The notes: generated by a model from the sequence alone, not told the origin. A stretch of 64,000 nucleotides of DNA from Gambelia wislizenii (GCA_030847615.1 JAUMIR010000005.1:79332492-79396491); one strand, 5' to 3'. Counted from the first letter of the stretch, positions 21,915-34,030 are shown. Made by a program: numbers and translations.

Positions 21915-23085
21915 GGAGTGTATCCATACTACACAGTGCAGCAGTTTTACACCACTTTAACTGTTACAGCTCCATCCTACAGTGTCATGATGGAGTCCCA
22001 TCATGCTGCCTCAAGGTTAATTGCAATTGCCATCATTCTTGGAAGGGAGGGTTTAAAACACTGCCTCCACAGAAGCTAATGAGATGACATCAAGGACATC
22101 ACACCACCCAACCTGGAATGGCCAATCACAGCTCTAGACCCAGGAACTCTGACTAAGTTATAACTGCTTTTGTGTGCAGTCATTTTAGAAGAACAACTGA
22201 GACAATGTGGATTTGATGACTTAAGTATGGCTGGTAGAGTAAAGCCCCCCCCCCACATCTGGCTTGGCTCCCAGCTTGCCTGGATACCATCTGAAGGCAA
22301 CAACTACAAGTATTGAGTAAGAATTAGGGCTCATTTAGTTGCATTAGGGAATTTCTTTTAATTTCTTTACTTTGGTTGGATGTAGTTAAATTAGTAACTG
22401 AATGTAACTTTGAATAGTTGAATGCTTTGATTTTAATACTCTGTGATTCCTATAACTTCACACCTGCCTGAGGTATGGGAGAATCCTGCTTCATGTGAGA
22501 TTGCATGACTGAACTCACCTGAATGAAGTAAACGTATTAATCTTCCTATCCTTGATGCCTACATGTGCCTATCTCTTGATCATGCTACTTTGAGTCTTTC
22601 TCTGGGGTTAAGAGGAAGGAGTTAGTTGATTCTATAGTGGCAAGGAGTTCCACTAGTTATCAGAGACTATGCACAGTTTCCCACTGCACTATGCTTGAGA
22701 AAGGGAGGGGTCCCAAGGGGAAAGAACCTCCAGTCTGTACTCAGTGGGTGGTGGCAGCAATATTGCTTTTTGGGGATCTGTAGGGAGCATCCTGGAGTGA
22801 GGCTACTCAGGATTATCTCTACAGGGAAGCTAATCTGGAGTCCAGGGGAGTGAGCCAAGGTTTAGCCCTTCACATATGGTATCATGAGAGTTGTAGTTTG
22901 GTGATATATTCAGACTTCTCTGCTGGAGAGCTTTAATATTGTATTTCAGGAGCGTGCACTAGAACTTTGGCAAACAATGTAAAGCCTTCACCAAGCTACA
23001 ATTCCTAGTAATCTGTAGGATGGAGCCAGGACAGTTAAAGTGGCATTAAACTTCTCTAACTGTGCCAAGTGGCTATACTTATGGT
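21915..23085 (+). mobile_element. hAT-like inverted-repeat element split by an insert
   Basis: The left half (21915-21980, 'ccactttaactgttacagct') and right half (22875-23085, 'gttgtagtttggtga' through 'ggacagttaaagtggcatta') are arms of the same repeat as 15941-18430. Between them lies about 0.9 kb of unrelated sequence. Confidence 0.5.
21983..22874. mobile_element. Unclassified insert, possible solo LTR
   Basis: The insert starts TGTCATGATG and ends CCCTTCACA, so it has the TG...CA borders of a long terminal repeat at about 890 bp. Flanking pentamers (TACAG and TATGG) agree at only three of five positions. It has no coding frame worth reporting and a C run at about 22244. The identity is unproven. 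Confidence 0.3.
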
Positions 23086-25334
23086 ATGTTTTAAATTTGC
23101 ATTCCTTGTCTTAGCTTTTTCATTCAGCTATTTGCTGCTAAAAATACTGAGCCAAGGGAAAGGAAATGAGAAAATTGTTGAGATAAGGTGTTTGCTGAAG
23201 ATGCAGGGACACGCTAGATAGAACTGTTACAGTAGTTAAATCTTGTGGTGATGTGATGTAGCATAGGAACACAGAACATTTCTAAAGAAAATATTTGAAT
23301 GTTGGGATGTTATTCCATGAGTCTTAACCCCAGGATAGACAAATAAGTCAGTTTCTTTCCATTACAAATTCAGTCATAAGTCTGTTCTGCCCCATTTCTC
23401 TGAGTCTGCAATTTTTAAAAAAAGTCACAAAAATTGCATTAATATATGCATTTGTGTTGAATTTTCCCTAACATGCAGTTTCATGTGCAACTTTCTTCAA
23501 CATGCACATTGTTTTTCTAAGAGATTTTTTGATCCAAAATTCAGAGAAGAGAGCAATCATAAGGATAACTGTGTTCTAACCTGTGTATTCTTCTGGGAAA
23601 TGTGATTTAGGTCAGACCACTTAAAACCAAGCACCAAACAAAATTATCACACCTTTTGTTGCCATAACAAGCAAATACTGTAGAAAACCAACATTTAAGG
23701 CATAAATAGAGGAGTTTCTAGAGGAGGTTCCATTCCATACTTTCCATCCTTTATAAGTAGTATCTTTTGAATTTGCAGTCTGGTTTGATCTTACATCTAA
23801 AATAATCTAAATTCTTATAAACCAGGACATCCTAATATCTTATTAAAAGAGGGAACTTACCAAAAGGCATCTGTTATAATAAACATATTGTGATAAACTA
23901 TATTTTTGCAAAAATTTCCATTACATATCTGACCACCAAATTCATGGATATACATGACTTGGTGTATAAAATAGTTTTAATACCCATTGTTGCCCCAATA
24001 CAAGCTGGAAATCACATACATCATTGAGATTTTCTATTTCAAAACAAACCCTTAAAGTTTATGGTCTAGACTCTTCAAAATCTTTACCTAAAATGCATTA
24101 ATTAAGACAATGAGTAATGAATGTGAATTTTATTTTGGATGAAGTGTGGGTGACACTTTGGAAAAACATCATCAACTGCTAGGCTTTTAAGAAAAAATCA
24201 TTTTCACCAAAATCAAGATCATGTGAGTCTATTTAAAGAGAAATACATAGGTAGAAATAAGGACTTTCCCTCCCAAATATAAATGTGCTTGTGGCATGGC
24301 TGTCAATCAATATAAAATTTAGTCTTTTATAGTTGATCTTAAAAGCCTTACTGGGATGAATCCTGATTAACTATATATTAGCCAATATATGTAGTTTGCC
24401 AATATATGTAATTTCATGTCCATCAAAAGATGTAGATACTGCACACAGTATCTTTTCCATCAATGGCCCAGTCTTACTATGCTTCTATTTGCTTTTGAGC
24501 AACTCCCTTTTATTTCAATAGGACCTATGCGGTAGATGGTGGTGGTCAATTGCAAGCATCCACTCACCTCTATGAACACAGCAAGAACACAAATAGCTTT
24601 TTGTTACAGATGATTTCTTTCATTCAAATGATTTTTAAGCACACTGAAGTGATCCTCACTTGAGCTTCTCCAATACAGAATCCTTTTTACAGAGTTTAAA
24701 ATCCTTTCTGTTCAAGCAAGAATAGGATTTGATAAATGCAGATTGTGTTGTTCTTTTGCTGTAGCCACTTAAAATAAATCCTTCAACAGAACTTTTCTGT
24801 AGCTTTAGTTTTTCATTATTTCCAGAGGCAAAGCTGGCAAGGCAATTTATAATTCAATTTTTGCTAAATCCGCCACACCTAATATATATGTCAGGCATTT
24901 CAACGGCAAGGTACTTTGGGGGATAGGTGATAAATTGTACTGATTATAAGTGCAAGCTGTTATTCCAAAGCATCACATCGAAAAGAAAGTATAAGTACTA
25001 TTAAGAAAATGGAGCATATCTTTAGAATGTCCAGAAACATGAGAGATAATCACTTCATATGACTAGATTCTTCCTGGAGCTTTACAGCTCAATAGTAAAG
25101 TCTTAGAAACTTTTCGATAACACTCATCTAGTGGGGAGGCAAAATGTCTGATAGCTGCACAAATGCACAAGTAGTATTTTGGTGGGTACAGAGCAATAAT
25201 TCATTTCTGTCTCAAAAAGGGACTCACTGTAGAACCTGGACTGTTTTCTGATTACACTCATGGGTGTTAGAAATATAAATGTTATGGCAGAAAATAATCA
25301 CCTGTTTCTCTTTTTTTTCCTTTTTTTTTTTTTA
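23086..25334. other. Unassigned AT-rich DNA, low repeat content
   Basis: No gene or transposon protein is visible over more than 2 kb. The part 24590-24920 looks free of repeats and is a conserved non-coding candidate; the rest I cannot interpret. Confidence 0.45.
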
Positions 25335-25420
25335 CAGAACAACCCTACACATATTTATCTAGAAGCCTTCTCCTTTGAATTCAGTGGTACTCTCTCAGGT
25401 AATGATAGAATTCAGCCTTG
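25335..25420. repeat. Short palindromic repeat, TTGAATTCAAT family
   Basis: The order 'caaccctacacatatttat', 'tttgaattcagtggtact', 'gatagaattcagcc' matches the pattern of the copy at 32385-32465. Confidence 0.45.
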
Positions 25421-26058
25421 GTGTTCATATATTTTTCTATTAAATGCATGTAGAACATAGTGTTTGCTAAATAAGGCAGTGGGGAAAAACAAAGGTTTGG
25501 ACAAGAGTATCAGCTGATGTAGCCTCTCTTAGGCCAAGTATCATCAAAAGAAGAACAGATTATATACAATTAGCTAATTTTTTTTAAAAAAAACCACCCT
25601 TTTTATCTTTGATTCATCTTTAACTTGGCTGTTCATGACTGAAAGTTCTATACCATTTAAATTCTACTGACGAAGGTACCATTCTACATTACATGAAATT
25701 ATTCCTTCCTTCTAAGGATATGTTGTTGTCTGAGGAAAAAGACAAGCAACTCCCCCACTCCATTCCGATTCACAATAATGAATAACTGGACTGATAATTG
25801 AACTTTACTTCAACATTGGTAATGGGACTGCAGTTTCCACCAAATTTAAGGGAAGCAGGCTATTTCAGGGGGTTCAGGACAAGTCATGTGGTACACACAG
25901 CTTGGTCCTTAGACAGAAGAAAAAATATCCACGGGCTCCAAAGAAATGGTCAGGACTGCTGTTACTGCCCTCATTTGTCACTTGAGGTCATTGTCTTAAT
26001 CTCCCCAATGGCTGACCCTATATTTGTCCTAACTAGGAGGGGCCCTATCCCACTATGG
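25421..26058. other. Unassigned DNA
   Basis: No supported gene. The frame 25798-26193 has no domain and runs into the hAT-like repeat. Confidence 0.45.
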
Positions 26059-26188
26059 CAGGGGTGGGAATCATGTGGCCTTCACAATATTCCTGGAATG
26101 CATTCCTCACCATTGCCTATGAAGACTATTATGTTGATGGCAATTGCAGTCCAACAACATTGGGAAGGCTACAGGGTTCCCACTCCTG
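26059..26188. mobile_element. Small hAT-like palindromic MITE
   Basis: The termini CAGGGGTGGGAA and TTCCCACTCCTG mirror each other with one mismatch, and inner 'catgtggcctt'/'aaggctaca' also mirror. Flanking octamers (CACTATGG and CCTAAGGC) agree weakly. Related fragments occur at 28072, 31791, 33160 and 33885. Confidence 0.6.
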
Positions 26189-26364
26189 CCTAAGGCTACC
26201 TGCCATGACAGTGAGGAAATAGCCATGACATTTAAGAGAGTTGATTACAACCATGCATGGAATGGATAAGTCTCTTCTCCCCACATGTCTGTAACATAGC
26301 AAGAAAAAAACTTACTTTGTTCCCAAGACAAAGTTACAACTTTGGCTTAGGGGATTTTAACCCA

Positions 26365-26572
26365 AATCTCTAGTTCTGAACTCACCTATCATTTGTTTTC
26401 TTGGCAAGATATGTTCAGAAAGGCTTTAGCCTTTGTCTTCCCCTGAGGCAGAGAGAGTGTGACTTGCCAACTTCACCCAGTGGGTTTCCATGGCTGAGCA
26501 CAAATTTGAATCCAGTTCTCCAGAGTCCTAGGCCAATGCTCAAATCACTATACCATGCTGACTCTCATGTTG
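26365..26572 (-). mobile_element. tRNA-derived SINE, reverse orientation
   Basis: Blocks 'ttttcttggcaagatatgtt', 'gagagagtgtgacttgcc', 'cacccagtgggtttccatgg' and 'gaatccagttctccagagtc' are the reverse complement of the body of the SINE at 4255-4475. The tRNA-like head is at the right end and the tail is lost on the left. Confidence 0.8.
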
Positions 26573-28071
26573 ATTGCAAAATAATTTAAGGTCACATACA
26601 TATTGTTTAAATTGTCACTTATATAAACAATATAAACAGAATTTATGGATAGAGCCTTCCTGTTCTTGTTGGGAGAGGCTTTGAGGCTACTTCGTGGGGT
26701 AAATTTCCTTTCTTCCCATCTCCATGTCTGGTCCATGCCTGCTTCTATCCATGGTTTTTTTTTTAAAAAAAAACTGATAAAATTAATCCCCCCTTTTAAA
26801 AAATGTAGTATGCATTGCTGGCATGCATCCTCCCCAATTATTCAATCATGTCTCTGACTGTGTTTTTGCCCATAATTGCAAAATGTGCACATTTTTCTAT
26901 GAACAAATTTCAAATGTGTGTATTTTTGCACACCCACCCACAACTGTTGAATAATGTGCAGGTTCCAGAACATGAAAGGAGTCTAATCTGTGCCCAAAAC
27001 TAGGCAAGGAAATGCTTCACAAATGTTTCAGTAAACTGTATTCTCTTCCTATGATTATTTCTTATAAGTAGGGCCACTGTAAAGGAAACCTCCAGGTTAA
27101 AAATGGAAGAAATGGGGTGCTGGGGGTAGGGAAAATGAGTTGGATTTCCAGAAACATGCATTAAAATGGCAAACATACATTCTAAGGTGACACCGAATAC
27201 TATCGTGTTCATTGTGCATGTGAGTACATTGAACTTTATGCCCCAGCCTAGAATAATATATTTCATAGTTTCCATAGTTATATACCTTTTTGTAGTATTT
27301 TTCCCTAGGAGAAGAAAAGGGAAATGAGAAGTCGCATAGAGTAACAACAGTATCAAGACAAATAAATCGTTATAAAAGGTTTGTGATTCTTTTTTTAAAA
27401 AAGAAAGAAAGAAAATCCTTGAAGCACAGCAATACTAAAAAGAGCAAGTATTGAATGGTTCCTCCAACAATAAGAGTACAGATAAATGGTATCAATTAAG
27501 CCCTAGCAGTTCAGTTTTATTAGCTGGAACCTGACACGGTGGTCTAGGACTTTGTGAGTCCAACAAACATGTGTGTTTAATTAAATGTGTAATTATTGCA
27601 CATTGGGGTTCTCAGAGGCTCAGTTGTTTCCTAGGCTGATCCATTTTGCTGTTTCTAGAGAGACAGGAAAGACCTTGAAGAGAAATATTGGTTAAATGTG
27701 GCTTGCCAAGAAGTACTTCTAGTTACTTTACAAAAACTTCTGTTCAGAGGCCGATACTATTGCACTTTACTTATGCATTTCAATATTCATTATTGCCCCA
27801 ATTATTATGGAATACCTTACCCAGGGAAGCCTTTAGGTCTTTGAGAGAGACAATAATTTTTTAGATGAGCTTTTCTAAGCATTCATTTTTAACTGTTCTT
27901 TTCCTCCCTCTCCAATACAGTGTTGTCTTATATACCTATTTCTGTTCCATTGTTTGTAATAAAGCTGCTGTGGCTGCTCCTAATAATCTTTCCTCTTTAA
28001 ATAAGGCTGTCCAATTCATCTTTCTGCAGTGAGGAACATATGTCTCCCCAAATTCGGGATGGGGAGAGGCG
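26573..28071. other. Unassigned DNA
   Basis: No supported gene. Frames 26645-26857, 26815-27003 and 27000-27356 lack domains; several A/T homopolymers and a short GAAA run (27404-27414) are present. Confidence 0.45.
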
Positions 28072-28195
28072 TGTGGTCCTCCAGTTGATATTGGACAGCA
28101 ATTCCCATAAGCCCTAGTTAGTGTAGCCAATGGAGACAGATGCCGGGAGATGAAGGCCAACAACATCTGGAGGGCCACTGCTCCAACATCCTTGC
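28072..28195. mobile_element. Small hAT-like palindromic repeat
   Basis: 'gtggtcctccagttgat..' and '..aacatctggagggccactg' mirror each other, with 'gcaattcccataagccctag' between. Termini are not preserved. Confidence 0.45.
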
Positions 28196-28737
28196 CTTGG
28201 ATATTTAGTTTGACCCAATACATTCAGTTCTGAATATTATTCTGTTACTCTGGTGGCTCTGAACCAAGACCCAACGGGAATCATAGACGAAGAGTTACAT
28301 ACCTGTAATTCAGAACTTCTCTCATTCCCAAAACACAATCATATTCCATACTCCCATTATGAAATAAAACCTTCCAAAATTCTAATTGAACAGTGTGGCT
28401 GCATTTTCAATATCTTATAAATACAGCAGTTAATTTGAAAGCATTTTTTCTTGTCCTTTTCATTATTAAATTATGAATCATCTAGCCAACGTGAATTTCT
28501 CTTGCATGTATATAGCTCACTGTGGCTTAACAGCCACAGCTTAACCACTCTTCCTCCAAAGCAGAATGCCTGCAGTTTATGATAAGCACTGGTTTGCTGA
28601 AACTTCTTTCACCTTTTGCCATAGTCAATGACAAGGTGCAAAAAATAATAATCCTATTCTTTGTAAATCCCATATAATGAGATAAGTGGAAGGTATGAAT
28701 AGTTCATGCTCTTTTGGAAAACTGTGAGGGTGGGTGT
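28196..28737. other. Unassigned DNA
   Basis: No gene or repeat could be supported here. Confidence 0.5.
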
Positions 28738-28922
28738 ATGTGCCTTCAGGACATTTGTCGACTTATGATAACCTCATGAATTTTATAGGGTTTTCTTAGG
28801 CAAGGTATACTTAGAGGTGGCTTGCTGTTGCCTTCCTTTGAAACATAGCCTAGACATAGCCTAAACATGACCTGAATGGGCAGTCCCCCATTCAGATACT
28901 AACCTGGGCTGACCCTGCTTAT
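28738..28922 (-). mobile_element. 5S-rRNA-derived SINE, reverse orientation
   Basis: Reading the minus strand, 'aagcagggtcagcccaggtt' near 28921-28902 is the 5S-like head (internal promoter A-box region), and the far end has the 'gtcgacaaatgtcctgaagg' tail. The whole matches the plus-strand copy at 45070-45292 in order. Confidence 0.75.
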
Positions 28923-29137
28923 TTTCCACATGGAATTTGATTGTTTCAGAATATTTAGGCCTTTTTGAAAAAGAATTAATTTTTTGTGAGATACAATATT
29001 TTAAAGGAAATTTCTCTGAAAGATCTGGAGGATATGCATGAAATAGGAATTTACTTTCCAGTATTTTGGGCCTCTAAATGCTTCTAGCATCACTGGATCT
29101 CAATGTTCCTAGGATCAATGCCACTGGTTATTATGGT

Positions 29138-29630
29138 GTTTTGTCCCACTGTGATTAAGGATATTGACAAATTGGAGTGTGTCCAGAGAAGGGCAACTAA
29201 AATGGTGAAAAGTCTGGAAACGATGCCTTATGAGGAGAGACTTAGGGAGCTGGGTATGTTTAGCCTGGAAAAAAGACGGTTAAGAGGTGATATGATAGCC
29301 CTGTTTAAGTATTTGAAAGGATGTCATGCTGAGGATGGAGCAGGCTTGTTTTCTGCTGCTCCAGAGACTGGAACAAGGAGCAATGGGTGCAAGCTCCAGG
29401 AACAGAGATTCCACCTCAACATGAGGAGGAACTTTTTGACAGTAAGAGCTGTTCGGCAGTGGAACGCACTCCCTCGGAGTGTGGTGGGGTCTCCTTCCTT
29501 GGAGGTCTTTAAACAGAGGCTGGATGGCCATCTGTCAGGGATGCTTTGATCGTGATTTCCTGCATGGCAGGGGGTTGGACTGGATGGCCCTCATGGTCTC
29601 TTCCAACTCTGCAATTCTATGATTCTATGA
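29138..29630 (+). mobile_element. CR1 LINE, 3' end
   Basis: The copy is cut at its 5' side within the last part of the reverse-transcriptase protein and ends in the CR1 terminal repeat ('attctatgattctatga' at 29614-29630). The coding part (up to 29549) is open without stops and shows [37 protein letters not shown] and [17 protein letters not shown]. Lack of decay suggests a young insertion. An opposite-oriented copy starts 720 bp away. Confidence 0.92.
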
Positions 29631-30346
29631 AAAAGAAGTCTGGGATTGGGATTTTCTGTCTCACAAACCACAAGTCTTACAGAAGGGTCTGAACAAGCAA
29701 TTTCCTCTTCAGAGTATTCATATTCAACAAATCTGACAAGGTCTGGAAAGCAGGTACACAGATATTGAGACAGACATTTCAATAAATAGTCTCAAACATA
29801 ATGTAATTTCAGTTTTTCCTCATGTTGTAATGAGATTATACCCTGTTAAACTGTATTTTACTCTAATAATGTGTATCTGTCCCCATACTTGTGCCCTGTC
29901 CTCTACAGAAATCAGTGAATTTCCTACTTCAAAGATAATATATTTAAGATTGATTTCTCTCTCTCTCTTTCTCATGCAAGAAGAGGACTCTGAAACAGAA
30001 AAAAAAGCAATGGATTGTGAGGTTACCTTTAATCTCAAGCATGAATTGTCCTGATTTTCCCTCCCCAGAGTGGAGCCAAATGAAAGTGGAGTGAATTTTT
30101 CTGGCCATAAGATGATGGGAAGATCATATTCCATAATAGGTGCAGTAGCAGAACCCATGTAGGGGTAGCCAGTGATGAATCCACTTTTAGTTTTATGGCT
30201 GCTCCTCCTACCACTATTCCAGGTTGTATGTGAGCCATTTAGCTGCTGGACCCTATTCCTGACAGAAGTTCAGCTCTGGAAGAGCTCCTGTACAATCCAG
30301 AGAAGATGTGAAAATGAGAGTGGCCTGAACATAGTCACCTTTTGAA
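29631..30346. other. Unassigned spacer between two CR1 copies
   Basis: No supported gene. The frames at 29820-30158 and 29830-30054 mirror each other and have no domain. Confidence 0.45.
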
Positions 30347-31777
30347 GAATCATAGAATTGCAGAGTTGGAAGAGACCACGAGGGCCATCCAGTCCAACCC
30401 CCTGCCATGCAGGAAATCACGATCAAAGCATCCCCGGCAGATGGCCATCCAGCCTCTGTTTAAAGACCTCCAAGGAAGGAGACCCCACCATGCTCCAAGG
30501 GAGTGCGTTCCACTGCCAAACAGCTCTTACTGTCAAAAAGTTCCTCCTAATGTTGAGGTGGAATCTCCGTTCCTGGAGCTTGCATCCATTGCTCCATGTT
30601 CCAATCTCTGGAGCAGCAGAAAACAAGCTTACTCCATCCTCAATGTGACACCCCTTCAAATACTTAAACAGGGCTATCATATCACCTCTTAACCGTCTTT
30701 TTTCCAGGCTAAACATACCCAGCTCCCTAAGTCTCTCCTCATAAGGCATGGTTTCCAGACCTTTCACCATTTTAGTCGCCCTTCTCTGGACACACTCCAA
30801 TTTGTCAATATCCTTTTTGCATTGTGGTGCCCAAAACTGGACACAGTATTCTAGGTGAGGTCTGACCAAGGCAGAATAGAGTGGCACTATTACTTCCCTT
30901 GATCTGGACACTATACTTCTATTGATGCAGCCCAAAATCGCATTGGCTTTTTAGCTGCCATATCACACTGTTGGCTCATGTTCAACTTGTGGTCTACTAG
31001 GACTCCTAGATCCCTTTCGCACGTAGTCTCATTCAACCAGGTCTTCCCCATCCTATATCTATGCATTTCATTTTGTCGCCCTAAGTGCAGTACCTTACAT
31101 TTCTCTGTATTGAATTTCATTTTGTTAGCTTTGGCCCAGCTCTCCAGTTTATCCAGGTCATTTTGAATTTTGATCCTGTCCTCCAGGGTATTAGCTACTC
31201 CTCCTAATTTGGTGTCATCTGCAAATTTGATAAGTATGCCCGTAATTCCCTCATCCAAGTCATTGATAAATGTGTTGAATAACATTGGGCCCAGGACAGA
31301 TCCCTGTCGCACCCCACTGGTCACATCTTTCCAAGATGAAGAGCAGCCACTGCTGAGCACCCTTTGGGTTCGGCCGGTCAACCAATTAAAAATCCATTGA
31401 ACAGTTAACTTGTCTAGCCCACATTTTACAAGCTTGTTTGCAAGAATGTCATGGGGAACCTTGTCAAAGGCCTTACTGAAATCAAGGTATGCGATATCCA
31501 CAGCGTTCCCTTCATCTTCCAAGCTGGTAATTTTATCAAAAAAAGAGATCAGATTAGTCTGGCAAGCCTTGTTTCTCTGAAACCCATGTTGACTTTTTGT
31601 GATTATGGCATTGCCTTCTAAATGTTCACAGACTCTCTGTTTAATGATCTGCTCTAGAATCTTCCCTGGTATTGATGTCAGACTAACCGGACAATAATTG
31701 TTGGGATCTTCTTTTTTCCCCTTTTTGAAGATGGTGACAACGTTTGCCCTCCTCCAGTCTGCTGGGACTTCTCCTGA
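30347..31777 (-). mobile_element. CR1 LINE, 1.4 kb, nearly whole reverse transcriptase
   Basis: The 3' end is at 30347 ('aatcatagaattg' on the plus strand) and the copy runs to about 31777, 5' of the reverse-transcriptase fingers. It includes about 470 codons in two main frames. The 5' side abuts a hAT-like repeat starting at 31791. It is the longest CR1 in the window. Confidence 0.92.
30423..31775 (-). pseudogene. CR1 reverse transcriptase (frameshifted)
   Basis: From the 5' side the frame holds the NAIITKSQHGF region, YLDFSKAFDKVPHD with the first catalytic Asp, GVRQGSVLGPMLF, and the intact catalytic loop [13 protein letters not shown] with both Asp residues. It continues to [23 protein letters not shown] one-base loss in a T run at about 30944-30950 shifts the frame; the second frame (30935-30423) carries on with [20 protein letters not shown] and [12 protein letters not shown] to the C-terminus. 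No endonuclease or ORF1 is present. Confidence 0.88.
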
Positions 31778-31790
31778 AAGAGAGGAACAT

Positions 31791-31930
31791 CAGTTGAGGG
31801 GGGTGGGGAACTTGTGGCTCTCCAGATGTTCTTGTAATGCATCAACCCTAATAGGCAATGGTAAGGGAGCCATGGGAGTTAGTCACCAACTACATCTTGG
31901 GGGGCATATATTACCCATTTGGCTGCTGTG
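31791..31930. mobile_element. Small hAT-like palindromic repeat
   Basis: 'ggggtggggaacttgtggct' and 'ctccagatgttcttgtaatg' belong to the repeat seen at 26059 and 28072; the mirrored end near 31885-31915 is decayed. Confidence 0.45.
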
Positions 31931-31984
31931 GATCCATTTGTAACAATTAAACTCTGGTTTAAAAAGCCCACTTTGTGCTTTTTC

Positions 31985-32110
31985 ACACACATAGGCTGAA
32001 ATCCAGTTGGACCCATTAAATCAATTGTTGGATGGCAAGTGAATGCATATGTAAATGCAATTCATTCAATGGGTCTACTCTATTTGGGGACTACAAATAG
32101 GATTTTGACC
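31985..32110. repeat. TTCAATGGG-type interspersed repeat
   Basis: The pair 'ttggacccattaaatcaat' and 'attcattcaatgggtctact' is a weak inverted repeat of the family better preserved at 32385. Confidence 0.35.
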
Positions 32111-32384
32111 AAGATATGACCTCCACTTGGGCAGAGGAGGAATAAACAGCTGTATTCTGCCATCAAGTTTAGCATGGTATGAAATGCTCCAGGGTAGCAT
32201 AGTAATAACAGAAATAGAAAAATCTAGAGTATGTGATATGATTACCATTGGAGCTCTGTCCCCACAGTGCATTTGAGTCCTTCCCGAACTTCAGTTTTCA
32301 AAATAGTTAGGTACTTGTATGGACTGATAAAATACCAGCAGCATACAAATGTTCTAAAATGAATGTTCAATACTATTAAGGATG

Positions 32385-32465
32385 CAAAGCTATACCCATT
32401 TAGTTTTAAATAAGCCCTATTGAATTCAATAGGGCTTATAGGAAGAAATACCTAGGATTGTTTCA
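32385..32465. repeat. Short palindromic interspersed repeat
   Basis: The centre 'agccctattgaattcaatag' plus 'ggctt' is a perfect palindrome (AAGCCCTATTGAATTC and its complement), with 'caaagctatacc' and 'cctaggattg' at the borders. This is a common small MITE type of squamates; here I rely on the palindrome and its other copies in the window. Confidence 0.6.
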
Positions 32466-33069
32466 TAAACATGTTAGGCATCTGTAGGTACCTGAAATGA
32501 TTTCCTGCCTCTTTAGGGGCCCACACCACAAAATCTCTCGCTACAATCTGGAGCAGAGTACATATCCTGTGCATTTAATGTAGCATCAAAATCAATTGGT
32601 GGGAGCATGAAAAATTTTATTTTATTGATTGAATGCTAAGTGTTTAGCTTCCTTTGCTCAAGGCACAGCCCTTTTACAAGGATAAAAATGCACAACGCCA
32701 AATATAACACCTTGCTAAATGACAAGTACAATTCCTCTTTGTCGCTGGAATTTTTCACTACAGCTGCATTTTAGCCAGAGATAGAAAACACAGCTGTGCG
32801 GGGGGGGGGGTCCTAGATGGTCTCTACTTGCATAGCATGTGTCATGTAGCAAAAATAACGCACTCATCTTCACTATCTGGGTTGGTTTTTGTGGTTCTTG
32901 GAATGGTTTCAGTAACTGGGGTCAAGATTTCAATATTTTATTGTTGCTGGGAAGTATATCCTTTAATTAGATACAAATAATTATTTGTTCTGTTGACTCC
33001 TATTACATGAGGCAATTTCTAGCCTTCCCCCCTGAAAGGCTTGGAAAGCTATACACTAATTCCAGCTAG
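32466..33069. other. Unassigned DNA
   Basis: No gene is visible. A G run lies at 32799-32808. Confidence 0.45.
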
Positions 33070-33240
33070 AGTAGACTCACTGAATTAATAGGTAAGTCAA
33101 CCCTTATATAAGTTCCATTGATTTAATGGTTCCACTCTGTTTGGGACTAACAATTAAGTTTGGGCCAGATGTGGGAATCATGTTGCCCTCCAGGTGAGGA
33201 ATGTACATCTGGAAGGCCACACAATTCCCCACCCCCTGGT
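33070..33240. repeat. Two small MITE fragments
   Basis: 33075-33160 has 'agttccattgatttaatggt' of the TTGAATTCAAT family; 33167-33240 has 'gtgggaatcatgttgccctc' and 'ccacacaattccccacccc', a short hAT-like palindrome as at 26059. Confidence 0.45.
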
Positions 33241-33884
33241 GTAGGCCATAGAAAACAGGTTTGCTTTTCTTTTTTTAAAGTAGTGTAGAAATACTGAAAG
33301 GCTGGTTCAAGACATTTTGCTTCATGGGGTGAAGGTACAGATGGGTTGATGTACAGTATTATGTTTCAACACTGCACATACTGTATTTTATTTTGACACT
33401 AGCACTGGATCAGTGTCTGACATTGTGCCCTAGGGCAGGACTGCATAGGATGCTTAGCCTAGGCCTGATGGCACAAATAGACAAGTCCTTCAAAATCTTG
33501 CCATGATTTCCTGCACTCGTCCACATCTACTGCCTGTGGCAGGCACTTCATTCTTCCCAACGTTAGGGCTGGCCTTGTATTGAAGTGCAGAAATATATGT
33601 GGACTGCGTGGAAGTCCATAATGAGGACTGCAATGTACATGTACTGTGGTCCATAAATGCAATAGCAGATACATGGACTCTTGTGATAATTATTGCTATT
33701 GGATTTCAAATTTGAACATGACTTACACTTCTACTTTTTACCACATCATGTCCACATCATGTCCACATCACTCCTCATTCCCATGGAGTGAGACATAAAC
33801 ATAACTGCATTGTGTATGGATAAAGACATACAGGAGGTTTCCTTGCACAAAGCAGAACCATTGATTCATCCACCTGAGTATTTT
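33241..33884. other. Unassigned DNA
   Basis: No supported gene. A 12-base tandem repeat (CATCATGTCCA-type) occupies about 33744-33770. Confidence 0.45.
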
Positions 33885-34030
33885 CTACACCCATTGCTCC
33901 CCACAAGATGTTTTGTACTATAACTTCCCACATTCCTGAGCACTGGCTATCTGGATGGGGCAGATGGGAACTAAAGTTCAAAATATCTGGAGGATACCAG
34001 GCAGGAGAAGGGTAAATTAGAATGGCTCCA
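33885..34030. mobile_element. Small hAT-like palindromic repeat
   Basis: 'ccccacaagatgttttgtac' and 'caaaatatctggaggatacc' mirror each other in the manner of the repeat at 28072. Confidence 0.35.

Noticed and set aside
25260..25460. Short membrane-like frame
   Set aside because: The hydrophobic run is encoded by a poly-T tract; the rest is a small interspersed repeat.
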